From Chloroflexota bacterium (lineage in GTDB: Bacteria; Chloroflexota; Anaerolineae; Promineifilales; Promineifilaceae): DNA of 9,532 nucleotides. The position numbers and the translations under genes were made by a program. Positions 1 to 5,304 of this stretch are shown here, piece by piece. Numbering within the stretch: the stretch's first letter is position 1; every line of letters begins with the position of its first letter. The notes below the pieces were generated by a model. That model saw only the letters and a program-made list of their open reading frames with translations, did not search any database and had not been told where the DNA came from. The stretch spans positions 4,192,159 to 4,201,690 of the forward strand of contig CP070688.1 in NCBI GenBank assembly GCA_020353135.1, read 5' to 3'.

Positions 1-1606
1 GCTCAATCTGCGACTCTTCGGTTTGAGCCATCTCTTCGCCCGCAGCTTGGCCGGCTCTTACGGCGATAGCGGCCAGTGATTCCTGCAATCCATCGTCTAG
101 TCCCGCCACATAACTCTCGGGCAACACCGCCAGTACCTCTGGTGAAAAGGCGAGCAGAGTCACTGCATCAAGGTCATCTAGGAGCTGCGGTGCAGCGCCG
201 GACAGCGCAGTCATGGCCTCAGCGTTGATATCGGCCGTACTCTCTAAATCAAATCCGACCGACGCGGCCATCTGCACCCACGACTCCGGCAAAGGTGCAG
301 GCTCAGGCGTTTCACCTAGGCCGGCATGTTGAATCGATTGAAGTTCGGCCAAGAATTCGGGCTCCACTTGCTCGGCCAGCGCCGGTAGTACGATTGCCAG
401 CGCCGCCGGTTCGACGACGCGCCAGGCGGAGGGTTCGAGCTCGACCAGCATCTCAGGCGCTAAGTTGACGATGAGACCCACGACCTCTGGCGTCAAGTCA
501 GCCGTCGTGGCTAAATCTTGCCCGGCCTGCGCGGCCGCCTCTACCCACGATTCTGGTAAGTCGGCCGGTTCCGGCCCTAAAGCCTCTGGTTCCAGAACCG
601 CCGCGGGTTCGGGGGTTTCCGTCGGTTCAACGGTCGGCGTCGGCGCCTCGGCCACTTCCTCGCCTCGCAGCATTGCTACAGATTCGCTCAGTGTATATTG
701 GTTAAATCCCTGGTCTCCGGCGAGTTCAGACAGCACTTGCTGCAATTCTGGATCCAGTTGGCTCACGTATTCCTGTGGTAGAAGCGCCAGCGTTTCAGGC
801 GGCGCAAAGGGCAAGATATCCGGCGGTATCATTTCCAGGACTATCAAGACCTGACTCTCGTCCTCAACTGCGTTGCTAACGCCAGCGAGGAATTCCGGCG
901 TAACGTCCTGCGCGTACTCGATCTCGATGCCCAGCGCCTTGGCGCCTTCAATCATGACCAGCGGCAACCGGCCGGGATCTTCGTCGACTTCCTCGGCCGG
1001 AGCTTCCACATCGGCCTCTGGCGGGCTTGTTTCCGCCTCTTCCGGAAGCTCCTGTCCGCCGCTAACGCTCACCTCGCTGACTTGTTCCAGATTCTCAAGC
1101 CTGGGCTGGAGTTCTTCGGATACCACTTGTTTCAGTTCCTCGAGGCTGAGATCGCTTGACGAAGCGCTGGCAACCACCACCGGCAAGTCGCTCAAGCTGA
1201 AATTCAAGGTTTGAGGCTGCTCAACGCCTTCGGGCAAGGTCACCTCGGCTGTGGCGGCTTCGATATCTTCCACGATACGATCCTGATCCAGGCCGAATTC
1301 ATTGCGCAAGATGATAAAAGCGAAGTTTCGAGTTGTGGTTGACTCGACATTGACAACGCCGTCTACTTCCGAGAGTTTCTCCTCTAGCGGAATCGTCACC
1401 TCATCCAGGAATTGTTCGGCCGATTCAGCGTCCGGCCACTGGGCCACTACAACCGTTTGCGGAAACTCAATACGCGGCAGCAACTCCAGGTTCAGCGTGC
1501 TCGCAGCATAGATGCCGGCGGCGATAATCAACAGGGATAGAATCAAATCTACCCATCGAAATCTGAGCGAGAGGCGGGTTATCGTATCGAAAATTCTAGT
1601 CAGCAT
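1..1606 (-). CDS. RND-family (HAE1/AcrB-like) export permease, 3' end cut by window, with large repeat-bearing insertion
   Basis: The frame reads open from ATG at 1606 to the window edge, giving 535 codons, so the C-terminal majority is missing. Residues 18-38 form the first transmembrane helix. Residues 40-184 match the N-terminal porter segment of RND exporters: LLPRIEFP after the helix, a TIPLEEKLSEVDGV block, LPEGVEQPQ, then SLSDLPVVV. From residue 185, after VSVSGG, expected RND sequence stops. It is replaced by at least 350 acidic, Pro/Glu/Thr-rich residues holding three tandem repeats (residues about 214-296, 350-426 and 439-515). RND permeases are proton-driven inner-membrane exporters of lipophilic compounds or lipids. 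The substrate here is unknown. The ATG lies 9 bp after the upstream MarR stop, so the two form an operon. The start is supported by AAGGAAG four bases upstream. Family assignment rests on the first 184 residues and is fairly secure; the insertion's role is not known. Confidence 0.85.
   Translation of the reverse strand, partial: MLTRIFDTITRLSLRFRWVDLILSLLIIAAGIYAASTLNLELLPRIEFPQTVVVAQWPDAESAEQFLDEVTIPLEEKLSEVDGVVNVESTTTRNFAFIILRNEFGLDQDRIVEDIEAATAEVTLPEGVEQPQTLNFSLSDLPVVVASASSSDLSLEELKQVVSEELQPRLENLEQVSEVSVSGGQELPEEAETSPPEADVEAPAEEVDEDPGRLPLVMIEGAKALGIEIEYAQDVTPEFLAGVSNAVEDESQVLIVLEMIPPDILPFAPPETLALLPQEYVSQLDPELQQVLSELAGDQGFNQYTLSESVAMLRGEEVAEAPTPTVEPTETPEPAAVLEPEALGPEPADLPESWVEAAAQAGQDLATTADLTPEVVGLIVNLAPEMLVELEPSAWRVVEPAALAIVLPALAEQVEPEFLAELQSIQHAGLGETPEPAPLPESWVQMAASVGFDLESTADINAEAMTALSGAAPQLLDDLDAVTLLAFSPEVLAVLPESYVAGLDDGLQESLAAIAVRAGQAAGEEMAQTEESQIE
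62..292 (-). repeat. Protein-level tandem repeat, copy 3 of 3, in RND permease
   Basis: Residues about 439-515, starting LPESWVQMAASVG and ending LQESLAAIA (77 residues, the same length as copy 2). It is predicted to be mostly helical from its Leu/Ala/Glu spacing. A fourth copy could lie beyond the window edge. Confidence 0.75.
329..559 (-). repeat. Protein-level tandem repeat, copy 2 of 3, in RND permease
   Basis: Residues about 350-426, starting LPESWVEAAAQAG and ending FLAELQSIQ (77 residues). It aligns without gaps to copy 3: LPESWV is identical, TADLTPE faces TADINAE, and the LAIVLP segment faces LAVLPE. It is preceded by a linker rich in Pro, Glu and Thr. Confidence 0.75.
719..967 (-). 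repeat. Protein-level tandem repeat, copy 1 of 3, in RND permease
   Basis: Residues about 214-296 of the permease (LPLVMIEGAKALGIEIEYAQ onward, ending LQQVLSELA). It aligns with the two later copies over the DVTPE, PPETLALLPQEYV and LDPELQ blocks, with about six extra residues in the middle. It is the most diverged copy. It is flanked by acidic Pro/Glu linkers. Confidence 0.65.
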
Positions 1607-1610
1607 GGTT

Positions 1611-1617
1611 CTTCCTT
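1611..1617 (-). promoter_or_regulatory. Ribosome binding site of the RND permease
   Basis: AAGGAAG read on the minus strand, four bases before the ATG at 1606. Its first two bases lie inside the MarR stop codon (TAA, 1618-1616). Ribosomes ending on the regulator therefore stop on this site, which suggests coupled translation of the two genes. Confidence 0.7.
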
Positions 1618-2056
1618 AATCTATTTCGTACAAGTCAAACGTCTTACGCATGACGTCAAGTCCGGCGGCCAGGGTCTCGGCATCTGAGTCTGAGATGGGC
1701 TCCAGCAAAGCGCCAAGCGTCTCCTCGGCTAGCCGGCCGATTTCTTCGAGACGCTTTCGACCGTCCTCAGTCAGTTCGACGAGTGTCACCCGTCGATCAT
1801 GAGGACTTGATGAGCGTCTTATCCAGCCGATTTTCTCGAGTCGGCTCACCGACCGTGAGATCGTCGGTAAGCTGACACTCTGGTATTCAGCCAGCTTGCT
1901 CATGTTGGCGGGGCCGTCGTGCAGCAGGAACATCATCTGAAAATTGCCCGGCGTCATGAGCTGTCCTGAGCGGCGAAACTCGGCCGTCAGAACACGCATA
2001 ATCTGGGGGATGATATGCAGGATTTCCTGTGCAAGAATGCGGGTGCTATGAGACAC
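1616..2056 (-). CDS. MarR-family transcriptional regulator
   Basis: A 146-residue winged helix-turn-helix repressor of the usual MarR length. An N-terminal dimerisation helix (residues about 5-30) is followed by the helix-turn-helix at 50-75 (MSKLAEYQSVSLPTISRSV, recognition helix about 62-75). The wing at about 81-97 has the family signature SPHDRRVTLVELTEDG, and a C-terminal dimerisation helix follows. The start is GTG at 2056; an in-frame stop lies just upstream, and the next ATG (residue 20) would remove the first dimer helix. No clear Shine-Dalgarno is visible before the GTG. It sits directly upstream of, and nearly touches, the RND permease gene. By analogy with MarR/MexR-type systems it probably represses its own operon and is released by a small ligand, possibly an export substrate. 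The ligand cannot be read from sequence. Confidence 0.92.
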   Translation of the reverse strand: MSHSTRILAQEILHIIPQIMRVLTAEFRRSGQLMTPGNFQMMFLLHDGPANMSKLAEYQSVSLPTISRSVSRLEKIGWIRRSSSPHDRRVTLVELTEDGRKRLEEIGRLAEETLGALLEPISDSDAETLAAGLDVMRKTFDLYEID

Positions 2057-2071
2057 AAATACTTAGCCTAT

Positions 2072-2095
2072 CTAATTATTGAAGCGGCTAATTAT
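2072..2095 (-). promoter_or_regulatory. Direct ATAATTAG repeats, candidate MarR operator
   Basis: ATAATTAG occurs twice on the minus strand, at 2095-2088 and 2079-2072, 16 bp apart. Each contains the palindromic core TAATTA. The first overlaps the -10 hexamer and the second lies just downstream of the predicted start point. A MarR dimer bound here would block RNA polymerase. That this regulator binds it is inference. Confidence 0.5.
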
Positions 2096-2118
2096 ATGAC
2101 TCCGCTTGCCCTTGTCAA
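2091..2118 (-). promoter_or_regulatory. Consensus sigma-70-type promoter of the marR-RND operon
   Basis: On the minus strand the -35 is TTGACA (2118-2113) and the -10 is TATAAT (2096-2091), both perfect consensus, with a 16-bp spacer. Transcription would start near 2084, giving a leader of about 28 nt before the GTG start. Such a strong promoter fits a gene normally held off by a repressor. Confidence 0.85.
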
Positions 2119-2146
2119 TAAGTAGCAAGACGTTACCAGGGTTATC

Positions 2147-2175
2147 TTGACTTGCACGGCCGGCCAGGCTACGAT
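2147..2175 (+). promoter_or_regulatory. Likely promoter of the glmS leader transcript
   Basis: TTGACT (2147-2152) is separated by 17 bp from TACGAT (2170-2175), predicting a start near 2182. This lies about 70 nt before the ribozyme cleavage site. It is back to back with the marR promoter: the two -35 elements are only 28 bp apart, so events at one could affect the other. Confidence 0.6.
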
Positions 2176-2245
2176 GGTTGAGTCTTATTAACATGGCAGC
2201 GGCGATCTGGAATTGCGGCGTCGTTAACAATCGAATATGCGGGTT

Positions 2246-2467
2246 AAACGAAGCGCATGGGCCTTGCTTCTAGCAAGGTTGACGAGGTGGAGGTTCCTCA
2301 CCAAGTGGTGAGGCTAAGGGTGATTCTGAACACGTAAGTATTCAAACGCCCGAAAATCGAATTATCAGCGGATGCCTCCCAGGATTGCCACATCCTGCGT
2401 TTTCCCCCTCCGAAAAGAAGCTTTGCTACAAACCGGTTTGCGCAAGCGACCGACAAAAGGCAAAGCA
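2246..2467 (+). ncRNA. glmS ribozyme: glmS ribozyme (glucosamine-6-phosphate-activated self-cleaving riboswitch), enlarged form
   Basis: This lies in the leader of glmS and reproduces the glmS ribozyme core in order. AAGCGC carries the cleavage site between A2252 and G2253. P1 is CCTTGC/GCAAGG (2262-2267/2273-2278), extended by two G-U pairs. The conserved strand GACGAGGTGGAGGTT spans 2281-2295. ATCGAATTATCAGCGGATG begins at 2356 and is followed by CCTCCC. P3 is CAGGAT/ATCCTG (2380-2385/2392-2397). P4 is GCTTTGC/GCAAAGC (2420-2426/2460-2466), enclosing ACAAACC, a GCAA-capped inner stem and GACAAAAG. Known members cleave themselves when glucosamine-6-phosphate binds, which destabilises the glmS mRNA; in Bacillus subtilis this acts through RNase J1. 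Unusually, 60 nt (2296-2355) are inserted into the core. Assignment is from remembered consensus, not a covariance search, but both sequence blocks and position agree. Confidence 0.92.
2296..2355 (+). other. Two-hairpin insertion inside the glmS ribozyme core
   Basis: In the Bacillus and Thermoanaerobacter ribozymes as remembered, GGUU is followed almost at once by AUCGA. Here 60 nt intervene. Hairpin one is CCTCACC-AAGT-GGTGAGG (2296-2313), a perfect 7-bp stem. Hairpin two has an outer stem GGGTG/CGCCC (2318-2322/2347-2351, one G-U pair), a small internal loop, and an inner stem TGAACAC/GTATTCA with one C-A mismatch. It is capped by a GTAA tetraloop (2334-2337), which is a GNRA type. Confidence 0.7.
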
Positions 2468-2669
2468 GTGGTCCAGGTCAGAATCCTCGTCGGGTCGGAC
2501 CTTGGAATTCCCAGAGGAGGGCCTCCCAGCTATCAACAATCGATATTTGGCGGGCGCGCTATCAAAGCGATGCTAGATTGGCGAAGCGGCTTTGGCTGTC
2601 TGACCAATGCATGGACGTTGGTCAGACTCGTTGTCGGCCGAAATGTGATTGTCGTTGCCGATAATCCAC
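2468..2669 (+). other. Post-ribozyme leader of glmS, about 200 nt, no gene seen
   Basis: This RNA lies between the ribozyme and the glmS ribosome binding site. No convincing gene lies here; short reading frames in it lack a ribosome binding site or run into glmS out of frame. It contains a possible long-loop stem GGTCC/GGACC (2470-2474/2497-2501) and the strong inverted repeat at 2598-2627. After ribozyme cleavage this whole segment would remain on the 5'-OH glmS mRNA. Confidence 0.5.
2598..2627 (+). repeat. Perfect 10-bp inverted repeat in the glmS leader
   Basis: GTCTGACCAA (2598-2607) and TTGGTCAGAC (2618-2627) are exact reverse complements around a 10-nt loop. No T-run follows, so it is not an ordinary intrinsic terminator. 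It lies about 43 nt before the glmS ribosome binding site. As RNA it would be a stable stem; as DNA it could be a dimeric repressor site. Confidence 0.75.
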
Positions 2670-2682
2670 GGAGGGTGTTTAC

Positions 2683-4527
2683 ATGTGTGGAATTGTCGGT
2701 TATGTCGGCAGCCGTCGGGCCCAGCCTATTCTGCTGGAAGGTCTCAAACAACTGGAATATCGCGGCTATGACTCAGCCGGACTGGCCGTGATAGAGAAAA
2801 ACGGCGCAGTCTCCGTCCGTCGATCGGTCGGCAAGTTGGCCGGCCTGGAGTCGTTAGTAGAGTCGTCCCCAATGCCTGGCCAAATCGGCATCGGCCATAC
2901 GCGCTGGGCTACTCATGGCATGCCTTCTCAGCGCAACGCTCATCCCCATACTGGTATGCGCGGCCGGGTGGTGATCGTTCATAACGGTATCGTAGAGAAT
3001 TATCTACCGCTGCGTCAGGAGCTGACCTCTGAGGGCGTTGAATTCAACTCAGATACCGACACTGAAGTGATTGTCCAGCTGATTGAGCTACACATGGCCA
3101 ACGGGTCTGATCTCGAGCATGCGGTTCGACGGTCTTTAGGCCAAATTAGAGGCTCCAACGCTATCGTGGCCATGGCCTTGGACAGCCCGGAACAATTAGT
3201 GTGCGCCCGTCTGGGAAACGCCGGCGGTATCGCATTGGGCCTTGGTCAGGACGAGATGTTCATCGCCTCGGACATTCCAGCGATCCTGAAACATACACGA
3301 GAAATGATCTTTCTGGAGAATCGGCAGATGGCAGTGGTAGAGGCCGGTGAATACCGCGTGTCTGATCTCGACGGCCGGCCACAGGAAGCTGCGGTGCACT
3401 CAATCCCGTGGGATCCGGTGAGCGCCGAAAAAGGACCCTATCGCTATTTCATGGAGCGGGAGATCTTTGACCAGCCGCGCGCGCTGGTTGACACCATCCG
3501 CGGCCGGGTAGATTTTGATCTTGGCAGGCTCGAGATTCCGGAATTGGGACTCGGCGCGGACGCTACGGCGGAAATTGACAAAATCTTCATCGTTGCCTGC
3601 GGGACTAGCTATTACGCCGGTTTAGTGGGCAAGTATATGATCGAAGCCATCGCCAAGGTGCCGGTAGAGGTGGGCTACGGCTCTGAGTTTCGTTATGCCG
3701 ATCCGTTAATTGACGAGCGTACCGCCGTGCTGGCTATCAGCCAATCAGGCGAAACGGCCGATACATTGGCCGCATGTGATTTGGCCCGCAGCAAAGGGGC
3801 AAAACTCTGGGCAATCGTAAACGTCTTTGGCAGTCAGGCCACGCGGATCTCCGACGGTTACATTGCCATGCATGCCGGCCCGGAGATTGGCGTGGCAACT
3901 ACCAAGGCCTTCACGGCTTCTCTGGTCGATCTCTACCTCCTGGCCTGCATCTTGGGCAAGATGCGGGGCGTCATTTCCGAGTCTGGCTTGCGGGAATTGC
4001 TGGCCGATCTGGCCCACCTACCCGAGTTGGCCGGCCAGGTGCTGGAACGCGACCAGGAGTATCAGGCTCTGGCGGAACGATTCTGCGAAGCGCAAAATTT
4101 CTTGTTTATCGGTCGTGGAATCAACTATCCGATCGCGTTGGAAGGCGCGCTAAAACTGAAAGAGATCAGCTACATACACGCCGAGGGCTATCCGGCCGGC
4201 GAAATGAAACATGGCCCCATCGCCTTGATTGACGAGCAAATGCCGGTAGTAGCTATCGCCACCAGGGATGACTTGTATGACAAAATGGTTAGCCAAATTG
4301 AACAGGCCAAGGCTCGCGGGGGTACGGTTATCGCTTTGGCAACGGCAGGCGACTCCGATATTGCCGGGAAGGCCGATTACGTAATCTACGTGCCGGATAC
4401 ACCGCCGCTGTTGTCGCCGATTGTAAATGTCATGCCGCTGCAGCTCCTCAGCTTCCACATCGCCCTGCTGCGCTCGTGCGATGTCGATCAGCCTCGCAAT
4501 CTGGCGAAGAGCGTGACCGTTGAATGA
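2683..4527 (+). CDS. glmS: Glutamine--fructose-6-phosphate aminotransferase (isomerizing), glucosamine-6-phosphate synthase
   Basis: This cytoplasmic enzyme converts fructose-6-phosphate and glutamine to glucosamine-6-phosphate and glutamate, the first committed step to UDP-GlcNAc for peptidoglycan and other envelope glycans. It has 614 residues, the usual length. The N-terminal class II amidotransferase begins MCGIVGYVG, where Cys2 becomes the nucleophile after Met removal. It carries HTRWATHG (72-79), HNGIVEN (100-106) and SDTDTEVI (123-130). Two SIS domains follow: IFIVACGTSYYAG (301-313) and SQSGETADT (353-361), then FIGRG (475-479) and the KLKEISYIHAEGYPAGEMKH block (491-510). It ends with the classic DQPRNLAKSVTVE. 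ATG at 2683 is preceded by GGAGGG (2670-2675) at a 7-nt spacing. Expression is presumably controlled by the glmS ribozyme in its leader. Its stop overlaps the next gene. No key residue is missing. Confidence 0.98.
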   Translation: MCGIVGYVGSRRAQPILLEGLKQLEYRGYDSAGLAVIEKNGAVSVRRSVGKLAGLESLVESSPMPGQIGIGHTRWATHGMPSQRNAHPHTGMRGRVVIVHNGIVENYLPLRQELTSEGVEFNSDTDTEVIVQLIELHMANGSDLEHAVRRSLGQIRGSNAIVAMALDSPEQLVCARLGNAGGIALGLGQDEMFIASDIPAILKHTREMIFLENRQMAVVEAGEYRVSDLDGRPQEAAVHSIPWDPVSAEKGPYRYFMEREIFDQPRALVDTIRGRVDFDLGRLEIPELGLGADATAEIDKIFIVACGTSYYAGLVGKYMIEAIAKVPVEVGYGSEFRYADPLIDERTAVLAISQSGETADTLAACDLARSKGAKLWAIVNVFGSQATRISDGYIAMHAGPEIGVATTKAFTASLVDLYLLACILGKMRGVISESGLRELLADLAHLPELAGQVLERDQEYQALAERFCEAQNFLFIGRGINYPIALEGALKLKEISYIHAEGYPAGEMKHGPIALIDEQMPVVAIATRDDLYDKMVSQIEQAKARGGTVIALATAGDSDIAGKADYVIYVPDTPPLLSPIVNVMPLQLLSFHIALLRSCDVDQPRNLAKSVTVE

Positions 4528-5021
4528 GCGGAACGCCAACTGAACTGTCGTTTCGCATCTTCACGCGAGACGATCAAGTTCGCGTTCGACAGTTGATTCT
4601 TTCGGGACTCGGCGACCATTTTGGCCAAATTGACACTGAGCTGAACCGCGATCTCGATGACATCAACGAAACTTACATCGTAAGAGGGCATATATTCGTC
4701 GTCGGCGAGATAGAAGATGCGGTCGTTGCGGTCGGGGGCCTGGTTGAGCTGCAAGAGGATTTGGGCCGGATCGTGCGCGTTTCGGTGGCCAAGAGATACC
4801 GTCGGCAGGGTTTTGGCCAGGCGATTGTTGAGTATCTGTTGGAAGTCGCTCGTCAGAATGGCTACAGGCGCCTTCTGGTAGAGACAAATCATGACTGGAC
4901 AGCTGCAATCGCTTTGTACCAGCGTTGTGGATTTCGCGAATTTGACCGTGACACGGAGAGTATCCACATGCGGCTGGACTGGACGGACTGGCAGTCGCAA
5001 GGAGCCCGCACCTCTGGCTGA
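4524..5021 (+). CDS. GNAT-family N-acetyltransferase, translationally coupled to glmS
   Basis: A 165-residue protein with a GNAT fold. The acetyl-CoA pyrophosphate loop is in motif A (residues 85-101, RVSVAKRYRRQGFGQAI, with the QxxGxG-like RRQGFG). Motif B is LYQRCGFREF (131-140). The N-terminal part contains LILSGLGDHFGQIDTELNRD (residues 24-43), which I associate with an uncharacterised bacterial GNAT subgroup. Its ATG at 4524 overlaps the glmS TGA as ATGA, so the two are on one mRNA and probably share ribosomes. A ribosome binding site is not obvious, which supports coupling. The substrate cannot be read from the sequence. Position suggests, but does not show, an amino-sugar substrate such as glucosamine-6-phosphate; protein or small-molecule acetylation is equally possible. 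No terminator is seen after it. Confidence 0.9.
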   Translation: MSGTPTELSFRIFTRDDQVRVRQLILSGLGDHFGQIDTELNRDLDDINETYIVRGHIFVVGEIEDAVVAVGGLVELQEDLGRIVRVSVAKRYRRQGFGQAIVEYLLEVARQNGYRRLLVETNHDWTAAIALYQRCGFREFDRDTESIHMRLDWTDWQSQGARTSG

Positions 5022-5133
5022 AGCATCATTCACCGCCCGTCTGTTAGCCCAATCGAGTTGGACTTCCGTGTGAGCTCGAAGATTGTCAGATAAGTGTTGT
5101 GTAAGGATAAACCAATCAGTAGCCTACGGTACA

Positions 5134-5161
5134 TTGGGCTGGTACGGTTTGTGGCTATAAT
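5134..5161 (+). promoter_or_regulatory. Likely promoter of the first C39-TPR gene
   Basis: TTGGGC (5134-5139), a 16-bp spacer, then a perfect TATAAT (5156-5161), predicting a start near 5168. It lies in the 283-bp gap between the GNAT gene and the first C39-TPR gene. I see nothing else convincing in that gap. The -35 is weak, the -10 strong. Confidence 0.55.
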
Positions 5162-5304
5162 GCGGTGTTGATGCGGTAGTCGCCCCTTCGCGCGATCTGG
5201 ACTTCAGTCAAATCAGAGAGCGGGTAGTTGGGTAGCTTCTGGTCATGTGGCTCCTTGGTCCGGCCGTCATTCCCTGGTCGCCCGCATTTGATGAGCCGTT
5301 GATT

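Noticed and set aside
465..1511. Three plus-strand reading frames (465-854, 873-1214, 1302-1511)
   Set aside because: They are antisense to the RND permease; their Ser/Thr/Ala-rich translations are mirror images of its acidic, Pro-rich codons, and they lack ribosome binding sites.
2598..2627. Inverted repeat as an intrinsic terminator or attenuator
   Set aside because: The stem is perfect but is followed by CGTTGTCGG rather than a run of T, so ordinary intrinsic termination is unlikely.
2372..2791. Plus-strand reading frames 2372-2791 and 2385-2576 in the glmS leader
   Set aside because: They begin inside the glmS ribozyme, lack ribosome binding sites, show no recognisable protein, and the longer one runs into glmS in another frame.
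4488..5033. Minus-strand 181-residue reading frame across the glmS/GNAT junction
   Set aside because: It is antisense to two confident genes and its translation resembles no family.
5022..5130. Terminator after the GNAT gene (CCAA/TTGG hairpin near 5049)
   Set aside because: The stem is only 4 bp and no T-run follows, so I do not call a terminator.
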